Assembly: GCA_002189035.1 (NCBI GenBank)
Contig: NEEC01000012.1
Coordinates: forward strand, 1,922,001-1,986,000
Direction: 5' to 3'
DNA: 64,000 nucleotides
Source: Utricularia gibba
Lineage: Eukaryota > Streptophyta > Magnoliopsida > Lamiales > Lentibulariaceae
Of the stretch, positions 33,701 through 45,513 are shown in pieces. Under the pieces are notes generated by a model, which saw nothing but the letters and a program-made list of their open reading frames with translations, ran no database searches and was not told the origin of the DNA. The position numbers and the translations under genes are program-made. The number at the start of each line of letters is the position of its first letter. Position 1 is the first letter of the stretch.

Positions 33701-34418
33701 ACACACGTTGATGTTATGTTATTTGCTGTCCATCTATTTGCAGCTTGCCGTAGAGATTCACTTTTTTGGAACTAAAAACCCCTGTTGGTGGTTTAGAGAG
33801 ATCACACAAATTTACAAAAAGTGTCATGCCTCCTTTTATGCAGGCAACTTCACCGTCCACATTGCCTGGGTTATTCAAAAATGCTCTGTCAGCTTCATTA
33901 CTTGTTGAGATCGTTAGGTGCATCAGCACCTTTTTCCAGTAAGATGCTCATATTATAACATAAGCATGCTTGTCTTTCCCTCATCGATTATCATGATGAC
34001 ATCTTTCGCTCTGTATGCAGAGAAGATACAGCTTTAGGCATTGAATACTTACAGTGGTTGACCAAAATCCCAAGATTCGACATGATCATCATGTGCCTTC
34101 CCTCTGCTGACAAAGATGGTATGTAACGTATCTCAGTAATTTCAATATTTTCTGCTTCTGGATGAGAGCAATAAGAATTTCTCTGCACGTGGGAAACAAC
34201 CCCTTCTTCTACCCACCCTGTTTGGTCATGGATCTTGTCATCTCTGCAAGCTGGGGCACATCAACCACAGAAAGTATTAGCAGCAGCAGCATTCCTTTCT
34301 GAGCACTGTTTTCTTTTGAATTGAAACAGATATTACCAGGATCTGGGACGAAGTCTTCAGCCCGTACAGTGTAGCTAAACTGGGGGACCTGCGCCCAAGA
34401 TTCTGCCCAAAACGTTAA
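30729..34418 (+). CDS. RPAP3-like TPR co-chaperone
   Basis: Twelve exons in unbroken frame: 30729-30770, 31340-31429, 31667-31819, 31921-32045, 32113-32234, 32322-32404, 32726-32881, 33120-33224, 33514-33696, 33844-33938, 34021-34118 and 34330-34418, giving 446 residues. RPAP3 works with HSP90 and the R2TP complex in assembling RNA polymerase II, snoRNPs and PIKK kinases. A short N-terminal region (NKLQDWEVPFADKEKQM) is followed by TPR helices: GNQFFKKQKFNEAIDCYSRS, AVAFANRAMAYIKIKRF, YIKAYSRRATARKELGKL. A low-complexity linker leads to the RPAP3 C-terminal domain (AYQFELSWRGLSGD to IWDEVFSPY). The end of exon 2 is the least certain border; it was chosen because it keeps frame into exon 3. 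Confidence 0.92.
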
Positions 34419-35586
34419 TGGGGTTCTACTACTAGTTCAGAAACCAGACCCCAGTTCCAGCAGCGCAGTAGTAGAGTGTAATTTACAACTTTTTGAGAGG
34501 CAGAAAAGTAATATCATATACTTCTTATGACCCGACCCGAAGCCGTTGAAGAAGCCCAGTATTCCCCGGCCCAATAAGCCGTTGATGAATGATGATGATA
34601 TCTCGTACACATAAATTAATAAATAATATAATTAAAATATATAAATGGGAGGATTGATGCAGTGCCTTATCTTATCCCAATGAACAAGTAGCACGCATCC
34701 CGACGGAGGGGAAGCTGGGCTTCCCACGCTTCCTCTATTTTAAACATTTTTTTTTGAAAAATAATTCGAGCAATTTCTTTTTTAAAAAAAAGCATAAATC
34801 TAGAAGCGATTTTTTATAACCAAGAATTTATTTATAAACATATAATTTTATTTTACTGAAAAATGTTTTTTTTATAATTATAACAAAACAAAAGTCTTTA
34901 TGTCCATGAAAAACAAAAAAATAATTATTTTTTAGCTGATGTCATGAGTCACTCCTCAAAATCAAATAAATTATATAAAATTATTCATTTTTAATTTTAT
35001 TTAAAAAAAATTTCATAAAAACAAAATATGACTCTTGACCCATTTTAAATACACGATAAATCGTTATTCAATGATCATTTAAAACCTAGATTAAATAGAA
35101 TAATCACATAAATCTTTAATAAATCATTTTCTTATCGATCATGATTCAAGACTCTCATTTTAGCTGGAGTACAATTCACCTAGGATAAATTTTTAAAATA
35201 TTTAATGAATTATCTATTTAAATCATCAAATATATGAAGTAATGTGAAAAGTAGAGATTTGGGGGAATCCTAGGGCCAATTTAGGATGAGTTGACTCTCA
35301 AGCCTATATGTGAAACCACAGGATGCTTCTGTTTGACATTCAATATTCAGGATAAAAAAAAATTTATTCCATTATTTTAATAATTATTCATTCTCATTCT
35401 ACTGTTGAATAATTGCGCATGATACCACTTTATTTTAATATATTATATATATAGTTTTTTTTATCATGGACACTCCCTGGATGATGAGTCCAATTCATTA
35501 GAAATTCAGCAATAAATCAGGTTTTTTTATTATAAAAAAAAAAAAAAGGTACCAGTGGCCGCGCGAGTCTCGTTGTACCCTTCTCT
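34419..35586. other. Spacer between RPAP3-like and NAS genes
   Basis: The first 80 or so bases are probable 3' UTR of the RPAP3-like gene. 34600-35560 is AT-rich and holds no supported gene. The last part is the promoter of the nicotianamine synthase gene. Confidence 0.55.
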
Positions 35587-35594
35587 TATAAATA
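35587..35594 (+). promoter_or_regulatory. TATA box of the NAS gene
   Basis: TATAAATA lies 72 bp before the NAS start codon, which leaves room for a short leader of about 40 bases. Confidence 0.6.
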
Positions 35595-35658
35595 CCAGCG
35601 AGTCTCGGCGAGAAAACCTCAGAGGAGTGTACGGAGGGGCAGCTCTCACCGGGAAAAA

Positions 35659-36704
35659 ATGGTGTGCGCTTCCGATCCCCTGGTTCAAAAAATCACCGAG
35701 CTCTACCGCAAAATCTCCGCCATCGACGACCTTCGCCCATCGGAAGCCGTGAACTGCCTCTTCTCTCAACTCGTGCTCCTCTGCATTCCGCCGCACCCGA
35801 TCGACGTCACTAATCTCTGCTCCTCGGTCCAAGAGATCCGCCAGAACCTGATCCGTCTCTGCGGCCAAGCGGAGTCTCTATTGGAATTCCACTTCTCCGC
35901 GATTCTCTCCCAATTTCCGCTCCCACTCGAGCAGCTCAACATCTTTCCTTACTACTCGAATTATCTCAATCTCTCTCGCCTTGAGTGCTCGCTGCTCCGG
36001 CGCCACTCCGCTGCACCACGCCGCCTCGCGTTCGTCGGATCTGGCCCGCTTCCGTTGACCTCCATCGTCCTCGCGAAGCACCACCTGAAATCCACCGTGT
36101 TCCATAACTTCGACATCGACGCCGATGCTAATTCCGCCGCCGCGCGTCTGATCTCCGCGGACTCCGATCTCTCGCGGCGGATGTCGTTCATCACTCAGGA
36201 TATCATGGATGTGCCCGCGGCGGTGCTGAGGGAATACGACGTCGTCTTCCTGGTAAAATATCAACGGAGCTTAGTCAGTAGTCACATACAAATAAGCCAA
36301 CCAAACCATCGGTCGGCATCAAGATCATAATTGTCATTTGTTTTTTTCCCCCCTTCCAGGCCGCGCTCGTGGGGATGGACATCGAGGAGAAGATGAACGT
36401 GATCGACCATCTCGCCGCCAACATGGCGCCGGGGGCCGTCTTGATGCTACGGAGCGCGCACGGCGCTAGGGCTTTTTTATACCCGGTGGTGGAGCCGCGA
36501 CACCTCAAGGGGTTCGAGGTGTTGTCGGTGTTCCATCCCACCGACGAGGTGATCAACTCCGTCGTGGTGGCGCGGAGGTGCGCCAAACCGGGGCACCTGG
36601 TCAGCGGAGGGCAAGCTTTGCTGTGCAGCAAGTGCGCCGGCGTGGAGTCCTTCAACGCCCTTAGCCTCGTGGGAGAGGTCGGCGCCGAGGATCACATGTG
36701 CTGA
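35659..36704 (+). CDS. NAS: Nicotianamine synthase
   Basis: Two exons, 35659-36252 and 36360-36704, giving 312 residues (family about 320). NAS joins three S-adenosylmethionine units into nicotianamine, which chelates Fe, Zn and Cu for transport. Key blocks: LVQKITELYRKISAIDDLRP at the start, LEFHFSAILSQFPLPLEQLNIFPYYSNYLNLSRLE, RRLAFVGSGPLPLTSIVLAK (AdoMet-binding), FHNFDIDADANS, and MLRSAHGARAFLYPVVEP. The C-terminal part (FHPTDEVINSVVVARR) is normal. The 107-bp intron after YDVVFL has a GTAAAA donor and a pyrimidine-rich acceptor. NAS genes known to me are intronless, so this is unusual. Coding DNA is far more GC-rich than its surroundings. Confidence 0.95.
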
Positions 36705-36851
36705 AACCAAGGCAGCTTGTATTGTACTCTGGTGTGGTGTGGCGGTGCTGGAGTCGTGCGCACCAGCTTACTCGCCATTGTGACGCTTTACTTTCAAGTT
36801 GAACACAATAAACGCGTATGCATGATTAAGGATCATGGTAAAACGAGCCTA

Positions 36852-36983
36852 AAATTCAAGTATATAATAAACGTGAATTACAATATAAAAAATCAGATTC
36901 AATATATTATTAATTATCTATAATTTATTATATACTTGATTATATCAATATTATTTTTTAATGTGAAATTATGTATTCTAACA
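36852..36983 (-). repeat. Partial TRIM-like LTR
   Basis: On the minus strand it starts TGTTAGAATACATAATT and matches the LTR family at 10160-10332, 13480-13650 and 13859-14024. It lacks the last 40 bases and has no primer site. Confidence 0.55.
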
Positions 36984-39900
36984 GTTAATAATGGTTAAAC
37001 GCAACCCCTAGACTCTATTCCTTCGGGTCTTTTCAAAAAGTGATCATCATAATTTTATTTCTCACATACTAAAAACAATTTTATGTATATATTGGTCATT
37101 TTTCTCACACAATTTTTTAATACATCACTTCTCTATATCCGACTTCAAAGGTTAGCGACAGTGTTTTAAAAATGGTAAAAAGCCATAGCTTGAAGTTGAA
37201 AAGGTTCATCCATCAATAAATTTTTCACCATTTTTCTGATATTAATCCGGGATTTATAAATATTTAAATGAATTAAATTGAATCTAATATCGAATTAAAT
37301 CCATAATGGGAAAAATGGATCACACCCATTTTTTTCTATTTAAATATTACTATCCAAAACAAAATGGGAGCACATGTGATCAAAAGTTGCCTTGGGGTGA
37401 ATATGAGGTCACCGCATTTATATTAATACTATTTTTGGGTTCAACACCTTCTTACAAATAAGGAACTTTTCTAAATTTATAATCTGTTGGTTCAATACTA
37501 TTTCTGTCTAGATGTAGAAGTTGTTTCAAAGATGCCTTTTATGTGGTGGAAGTACGGAATGGAGTATAAACCTAATGGTTGGCTGGTCTGTCTTTCTATC
37601 AATTCAATTTATTTAGAAAAATGGTCATCCATACAATCTTTATCATATAGTGAATTAAAATTTTTACATTATTTTTATCACACACTCAAGATTATATGAC
37701 CCCATTTCTAATAGACCGCTCTAAATCTATTGTAATAATTATAATGGAACAAGAGGTGGGTATTAGAGTGATAGTTTATATAAAGAAGTATTCTTTAATC
37801 TTACATGAGACATTTTTTTCAAAATAATAGATCGTAAAATTGTGAGAATTGAATATTAAAGCAAATAATATTATGCAAGTCGAGGATGTGCCATTATATT
37901 TGGTATTAGAATCAAATTCAAACTTGTAACCAGCAATGGGACAAACCTCAACGAGGCGAATCCCACATCAATAACAGATGACGTACAGGAACAATTTATA
38001 TTAAAGGATCTTCCTTAATTTTGTATGAGATTTTTTTCCGAGAAAAAGAAAATATAAAATCGTGAGAATTGAATATTCAAAACATACAATATTTTGTAAG
38101 AGGAGAATGAATAGTTACATTGATAACCACATATTTAATAGATGACTTTCAATCGATTGTAATAATTATAATGGAACAAGAGGGGTAACGTGAAGGCTTA
38201 GTACAAGTGTGTTAGCGACAGTTTGGATGGTAGTAACGCTGGTCAAGATGCCCCCAAATCCAAATCCAAATCCAAGTGCCAAAATGTGACTGCTGGGCCT
38301 CTAGGGCTTGATTTCGACAACTTTCCTGTCCTGCTCGCTCCCTCTCCTGTCTTACGCCGTGTTTGATTGAGAGATTTAAAATATAGGAGAATACTTTAAT
38401 AGAAATATATAGATGAGATGAAATGTGTTTGATGGATGGAAAATAAATTATTTATATAAAAAGTATAATTATATCATCATAATTTTGTAATGTAAATAAC
38501 AAAGTAAGAAGTAAAAGGTTTAAAATATCAAGCAAGCCATTAATATATCTAAAACTTAAGAATCTTAATCTCAGCCCTTTATAAATCTTATGGGTCGGTT
38601 CTATAATTTGAATTGTACTTGAGATTATATAAGATAGAATCAATTTTAAGATTTTAAAATTATGTCGTATAAAATTATATTATATTAAATTATTTATAAT
38701 TTAATTTTATGGTATAAATGTATTTTTAAAATAAATAAAAAATAATTAATCTCTTATTTAATCATTGAAATAAATATTCAATAATTTCTTAATTTAATCA
38801 TAAAAACTAAATTTTTGATTTAATTATATAACAGTTAAAGATTAAAATCTTCAAAAATTAAATAGAATCGCACAAGCCCTATCTCATTTTTTACATATTG
38901 GGTTATGATATACCTACTAACATTTCTCCCCTAAAAAACACCCATCCAAAAGGAATTGCACAAATGGAAAAGAATGGATTGAATGCAGCGAGCGTAGAAG
39001 ATTTATGGAAATTTTCTTCTATCTCCTTCAAAGAATGCTACTAAACATTATACATCCAATAAGAAAGAAAACTCTATATTCTCTTTCTACACACCACTCA
39101 AACTCAAACTGGTAATCCTCTAGTTTGGCAACATGGAAACATGTGTGTCCCATGATGTCAATGAACAAAACAATCAATTTTGGTTTGATTGATGATCTAA
39201 GAAAGTGGAGGATTATCATAAGGTGATTGATGGGTAGATTCTTATGCATGAATTCCAACATGCCCAACAATCCATGTAGCTTGAAACTCAAAATGTATGT
39301 AGATTTAGGGTTTTGTCAAATGTGTAGAGTGAGTTTAGGTTATACCAAGTTTTAGATCCGGGTCGGGTTCTTTTTTTTCTTTCTTTCTTGTTCAAATGCA
39401 TACTACGTATGACACGGTTTAATCCGAATCATACGAGTAATATTTAGTATTCAGGTTTTAGGGCTCGGACAAATAGTTGCACAAGACAACCTTTTGTTTA
39501 TGTTCTTTCTTGCATGTCTATTCAATATTGATGGTCGAGATCTACTACCAGATGGAAGTTGTGTTTTATTAGACTTGTGGATCGCGCTCTGCACAAATGT
39601 GTGGACTCGAGATGATGATGCACAGATAAGGAAATCTGATAATAAAAAAGAACCCAATGTTTTAAATCGTCAAAAAAAACTATGAATCACTTATATAAAC
39701 GATCAGAGACTTGGATAATTCAATCGTGATTGAATCGTTTATTTTTTTTTCTACGTTAAATCACAAGTGCATATTATGTTTAAACAAAACATTTTTAAAA
39801 TTTCTATAGAAGTATAGTAATCTTGGATCATTTAGAAAAATGACCATTGATATTTTCTATATCATACACTCGGACCAAAAAAATACATATAAAATGTTCA

Positions 39901-40982
39901 TTTTTTCACACAATATCTTACGTATGACCATTTTTTTTAATTCATCAATTAATCTCTTCCCAATTTTTGTTGAGTTCAAAACCCGAGACAGGAAAAAACG
40001 TGTTGTTGTCCAGACAAATTGGCATCGTGTGACGTAACAAAAACTAGAATTTCGGTGAGTGATCCCCTACACTACGCTGGTCCTGGCATGAAAACAATTA
40101 TGTAAAATGCGACTACTCGACACAGAATTTGATATGACGTTTTTGTAGCTTACTTAGAAGTGGTCCCACTTTCAGACAATGCAAAATGCAACCACTCCAC
40201 CTACAAATATGATTTGGACAACTTCCTTATCATCATCAGAGTGGCTCAGGCTCTTTGTCCATTTGCACTTCAAGGTTAGAAACTCAATGAGGAGCTGACG
40301 GTCTCAATGAGGAGCTGGTTTTGGGCCATTCCTTTCTCACAGTATCAGTCTCAACACAAAGCCCAGACACTAACCTTTGCTGTGATGGCACCAAAACTTG
40401 CATGGTTGCATATAGACTTCAGGGGAGTAGGTGGAGTCCAACTTGATTCCTGGGTAGTCCAATTTTCAGTTCATATAGAAATCACAGACTGCTGTTGAGA
40501 AGGAAGAAGACGCTGGATGACTAACTGTCCAGCAAGAAGATTTTTGAATGTCTTCTTTCCAACAGAACAATCGAACTTCCTGAAAATTAACTAGCCAAGA
40601 AGGAAAGCATCCTGAAGAAATGATTGGACCTACAATGTCATGAACTTCCTCTGCTGCAAAATTTGCAGCCTTTGCGCCTTGTTCTCAGTGGTTTTTGCAG
40701 CAACCTTAGCATTAAGCCTTGAGAAGGAGCGTGAAGCAGACCAAAAGCTTTAATCCTCTTATTCTCTGCACGGATGGGCCTAACGCTGTCTCCATGTCCG
40801 AATTTTTCAAGCAATGAATGCAGGCAAAGAGTGTGTATATAAAAGGCAATGAGGAAAGGTTGAACAATACAGACCGAGGAATTGGATATAAGAGGAGGAT
40901 GAATATGTCTCACTTGGAAACATCAGGTTAGACTATTGGAGAAATTCAGATGGGATCCAGATATATGCAAAGAGGCAAAGAT

Positions 40983-41246
40983 GGGATTCTTTCAACACAC
41001 ATTGATCCATGAGACCTGAAACACGTTATGGGCATCACAAAATTCTAATTATTACAAAATTAGAATTTTTGGGAACTCTAGACTCAAACTGAATCTCTGG
41101 AGAGTGCTGATTGTGAAACCATAACGAAAACACTAGGCTCAGATAGCTTCCTTCTGTGTAAAAGGGAAAACAAAGGGATTCTTTCAACAGAAATTGATCC
41201 ATGAGACCTAAACACCTTTTGGGCATTACAAAATTCTAGCTATTAA
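40983..41246 (+). repeat. Direct repeat of about 72 bp, two copies
   Basis: 40983-41054 and 41175-41246 share GGGATTCTTTCAACA, ATTGATCCATGAGACCT and ACAAAATTCTA in the same order, separated by about 120 bp. No coding role is seen. Confidence 0.75.
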
Positions 41247-41842
41247 TAAAAAAATCTCATCTTCAATAAAAAAAAAAAAAAAACAATCTGGGGGCATATG
41301 AATAACTTCAGGTACCAAACACAGCAACAGAGCTACAATTAAAAAGACAGCATATGCCGCTTTACCAGTCAAACCGAGAAGAAAAATCTCCAAAAACAAA
41401 GACAGCGAACTGAATCCTCCGCTTCAGGAACAGCAGCGGCATGCACAATTTCCATCGAAGGGTTTGCGACAAAAACCTCCATATCGAAAGCCCACCGCAG
41501 GCATCAATTTTCCATTTTCGCCCTCAAATCTTCAGAAAAATACGATTATAACCCAAAAGCTTTACTAAAACACGTAAATTACCCGCAAATGTTGTAAAAA
41601 TAAACTTTTACCCACAAATCTTTCAATAAATGATGAAAAGTGCCCCTAGAATTGAACGGCAAATGCCCACTGGATTCACCTGGAGGACAAATCGATGAAA
41701 CCTCGCCAACAGGATTCCATCTCCGGACTTCGAATTCATCACAAACACTGCACCAGCTCCAGTTATATAACGCAATGGCTTCCTCGCAAGATCTGCGATC
41801 TTGTGCTACAACTGCTGTTTCTCGTTGCAGATTCGAATCAAC

Positions 41843-42713
41843 ATGGGGCGAAAGATTTTGGTGGCGGTGGATCAGAGTGAAGAGAGCGCCCACGCGCTCA
41901 CGTGGTGCCTCAAGAGCTTGATCGATTGCCGCGATACCCTCGTTCTCGTCTTCGCCAAGGAGACTCCCGCTGTATACTCCGCTACGGATTCATCAGGTAG
42001 CTCAGTTAGAGCAAGTAATTTCAGTTACTTTACACTCCGGTGACCGAGAAAAAAAGTGTTGCATTTTTGCTTAGTGATTTCACTTCTCTTTTTTTTCCGA
42101 AGATGATTCGTTGTCCTTAGTAGGACTCCCGGTGTCCTCTAGTATAATCGCGACGATGGAAGGGTACGTCAATGAAATTGCCGCCGGAGTTATGAAGAAG
42201 GCCACCACACTCTGTAAAAAAATCAATGATGAGGTACTCTAGCAAACCTGCTGCTAATACTTCCCATCTACAATGTACTGGTAGTGTGAATCTGTGTACC
42301 AGATTGTACAAACTGTTGAATCATAGAGAGACAATTTTGCATATGCAGGTCATGGTGGAGACGATCGTAGAACACGGTGATCCGAGGGATGTTATTTGTG
42401 AAGTAGCTGAGAGGATGAAGGTGGACTTTCTAGTCATGGGAAGCCATGGCTATGGTCTCATAAAAAGGTGATTACTTTACGATGAAACTTCATACCCACG
42501 TTTAGTTACTTGTAGGTGATCACTGTTATACAAAAAAACATAGCTGGGTATCCATGTTTAGCCATTGGTGATCACTGTTGTTTGGTTAACTTTATGGTGG
42601 TGACCTGAATGTTGGCTTATGAAAACAGGGCTTTTCTGGGAAGTGTGAGCAACCACTGTGCGCATAACGCGAAGGTCCCTGTTCTGATAATCAAGATGCC
42701 GAATAGTAATTAG
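41843..42713 (+). CDS. Universal stress protein A-like (USP)
   Basis: Four exons in frame: 41843-41996, 42103-42233, 42349-42467 and 42629-42713, giving 162 residues. USP proteins are small nucleotide-binding proteins induced by stress. MGRKILVAVDQSEESAHALTW forms the first strand and helix. The nucleotide-binding signature G-x2-G-x9-G-S is complete in GSHGYGLIKRAFLGS, so ATP binding is likely. The C-terminus, NAKVPVLIIKMP, is the usual last strand. The start ATG is the first in frame and fits family N-termini. Confidence 0.94.
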
Positions 42714-43233
42714 CTTCCTTTGTGCATCACTTTGGTTGTTTATTGGATACAAAATCATTTTGTTTCAATGCAGTTGTTTCTGTAACATCATCCCGATTTG
42801 CTGTAAAGGCACTCTCCTTAATCATCCTGGCTTTAGTTCATCATTTTTTATATGTCTGCCATCTCTGCTCTCGCTGGAAACCAGCAGCTTTTGCAGAAAA
42901 TGCGAACCACAATATCTGAAAACCTAGAAGGGAAGAGGCACATGAAGATGATGATGACCAAGGGCATTATCGTCATCCCCCACGTTTAATGAGAGTTACA
43001 TTTTAAAATAATTAGCTTAAAAAATTAGATTTGTCTTTCTAGAATCAGCAGCATTTGATGTTTTTCAAACAATTTGACTTTTCAAGTGACTGATTCTTGA
43101 AAGACGGTTGACGTTTTAGAATCAAAATGCAAGTGGGTTACGTCACCTTTAATTATGCATAATTTTAATGTTTTTTAAACACAAATTATATATATATATA
43201 TATATATTTTGTATCATTCAAAAACAGTAAAAA

Positions 43234-43269
<36 letters not shown>

Positions 43270-43543
43270 TATTTTATTAAATTTTATAATATAACTTTAT
43301 GTTATTACAAAACAAAACCTCAAACTGATTCTATTCTACATAACTTAAAACATAACTTAAAATTACAGAACAGACACTAAGAAGGTGTAATTCGTATCAA
43401 AGTTAACAGTTTTCTTTGTAAGTTATCAAATCAATACAAATTTCAAGAACCAAATGATTCTGAGAAGCTCCAGGGAACATATCAAGTGAACAGAGGGAAG
43501 TGATTCCCAGTCATTCATTGGGAACTGGGTGGACGTGATGAGA
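42714..43543. other. Convergent spacer with TA microsatellites
   Basis: 3' UTR of the USP gene, then AT-rich DNA, then the 3' side of the minus-strand PHD/RING gene. Two (TA)n runs lie at about 43188-43207 and 43235-43264. No gene is supported. Confidence 0.65.
43188..43264. repeat. Pair of (TA)n microsatellites
   Basis: Two uninterrupted TA runs of about 10 and 15 units, separated by about 28 bases. Confidence 0.9.
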
Positions 43544-45513
43544 TCACGAGTAGAGTCCACCGATTCGACCGTTGAACCCTGAAGCAGCTACACCATGGGA
43601 ACTGGAAGTAGTAGAAGAGTGGCCACTAAAAGCTTCCCCCCTGATGCTAGTAGAAAACACATCCCTATTTGGTGGGGCGGATGGAGAAGTTATCAATGAG
43701 CCCAGAAGATCTATTCCTGTTGCTCCAGGTGCTGCTGCTGCATTCATGCCATTCTGTCGATTTCCGAAATTCCGGATTTCAAATATCTGGCGATATATCC
43801 TTCTTCTGTTGAAAAGGGTGGAGCCGAATGTTGGTGAAGTTCCTCGCATCTGCGGAGTGGAGCTTCTAGGTGATGGAGTTGGGGGAGTTTCTGGAACATA
43901 CGCCTCGTTGAGATCAAATGGTTCACGAACTGCGTTAGCAGATTGTGAACCAACTGGGGTGGAATGGATATGGTTGCTTGCTCCATTCTCTGGAGCAGCA
44001 GCCGTTGGCCTGCAACCGTTACAATACCAATTCCCCTCTGGTACTTCGTTCAAGCCAACACAGTAGGTGTGTGCTGATGAATCGCAGAGATCACAAAGAA
44101 GCATGACTGCATCATTCCCACCTTGATGGCACTCAGTACAGAGAACATTCTCATAGGGATCAAGATAGCCCCTAAGCTCTTCTTCGGATGGTTGATAAAC
44201 CTGTGATTCCAATAAGGAATAATTATATTTGCACAGGTAGTAGATATACAAGTATTGTGGTCTTCACATTGCAACTAGGTTATTCTAGTTATCATACCTG
44301 ATCCCGCTCAGGAACTGGAAAAATAGCATCTCTAGTGTCATGTATACCATCAGACCGCATCGTCCTCGTGATGGTTGCAAACCTTTGCTTACAGAGGGGA
44401 CAACGAGATTCTACCTTCGACCACTCCATTATGCATGTAAAACAAAAGAAATGGGTGCAAGAACTCAACACTCCTACAGCCTTTCTCTTCCCTTCTTCCG
44501 ATAGGCAAATACCACAAACCTGCTTCACCACTTGCACCTTCATTTCCACCACCTTCTGCTTACCCTTCCTCCCCTGGTCTTTTATTTTTAGAGGTGACTC
44601 TTCCTCTTTCACTGTCTCCAACAAAGTAGATCTCCTCAAACCTGCTGTTGGTCTTTCACAAAATTCATTCGACTCTCTAATAAATTCACTTTCCTCCTCA
44701 GACATTGTAAAGTCCTCATCATCATCATCTTCGTCATCATCATCAGATGAAACTTGACACTCAAAATCAGAATCAGAACTCACGTTTGAATCCCTTCTAA
44801 CACAATTCATGTCCCTGTTTTTCTTTTTTGTGCAGTTCTTTTTCTAGGGTTTAACTTCTTGGCTGAAGTAGATCTATTTCTCTTTGGGACTTGCTTCTTC
44901 TTTGGCTCATCAATGTTTGTTTCCATTTCCTCGGATGGTATAAAATCCACATCATCAGCATCATCATCATAATCTTCCTCATCTTCCACATATTTAGACA
45001 TGCCTTCCTCCCCAGCATTGTGGATACCAGGAAGCCTAGTCCTTGTTTTCTTGAGACGGGGTAGTTTCTTTCTAGGTTTCCTGTCAGTAAATTCATCCCT
45101 TTCTTCTCTAAACCAATCCACATTACAGGAATTTATCTCTTCTTCGGCACCATTACTTTTTGTCCCATCAGAAACGGAAAAAGAATCTGTATATATCTTT
45201 TTCTTTATTGGCTTCATAGGAACTATTTTACCTCTACTCTGAGTCTTTTTTCTCTCTCTTGGCATCCTAACCTTCTCAGTGATCTCTTCTATCCATTCCT
45301 CCTCCTCCTCCACATCCTCTTCCACAAATTCCCCAAACTCTCCTGGGATTCATCCTCTGCAAGCCAAGAGACACAGTCCTCCTCTTCGGATTCATCCAAG
45401 GCCTCATCTTCATCTACTTTGTAATCTTCGTCAGAATCGTCAGAAACAAATTTATCTCCTTGATACCTATTCTTTCTCTTACGCTTGTGTTCTGTTTTCC
45501 CCTCGTTTGCCAT
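43544..45513 (-). pseudogene. PHD and RING finger protein with two frame breaks
   Basis: The start is at 45513 (MANEGKTEHKRKRKNRYQ), directly after a likely 5'-UTR intron acceptor. An acidic and basic low-complexity region runs to about 44810. A C3HC4 RING finger (CGICLSEEGK ... CTHFFCFTCIMEW ... CPLCKQRF) lies at about 44380-44520. After a GT/AG intron (44201-44297), a PHD finger (CTECHQGG ... CDLCDSSAHTYCVGL ... WYCNGC) starts the last exon (43544-44200). RING plus PHD suggests a nuclear E3 ligase or chromatin reader. Two one-base shifts break the frame: at the C-run 45331-45334 (a G-run in the gene) and at the T-run 44817-44830. Both are in homopolymers, so sequencing error is possible and the gene may be intact. 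About 600 residues would be expected. Confidence 0.83.

Larger units (their letters stand above)
36705..41842. other. Long spacer between NAS and USP genes
   Basis: After the NAS 3' UTR comes a TRIM-like LTR fragment (36852-36983). A possible second LTR-like repeat lies around 37725-38183. 38340-38900 is AT-rich. 39030-39290 has an open frame I cannot identify. 40640-40915 has a stretch that may be a worn gene fragment. A short direct repeat lies at 40983-41246. The last 250 bp are the leader and promoter of the USP gene. I see no intact gene. Confidence 0.5.

Noticed and set aside
35878-36264. 128-residue minus-strand frame
   Set aside because: Antisense to exon 1 of nicotianamine synthase.
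39028-39291. 87-residue minus-strand frame
   Set aside because: I could not match it to any family and it has no neighbours or splice sites that support it.
40638-40913. 91-residue minus-strand frame and a coiled-coil-like alternative frame
   Set aside because: Another frame reads like a helical tail (TTENKAQRLQILQQRKFM), which hints at a worn gene fragment, but the parent gene is not recognised.
43188-43264. Repeated units that could suggest a CRISPR array or satellite
   Set aside because: These are simple TA microsatellites with no spacer structure.
43572-44066. 164-residue plus-strand frame
   Set aside because: Antisense to the PHD finger exon.
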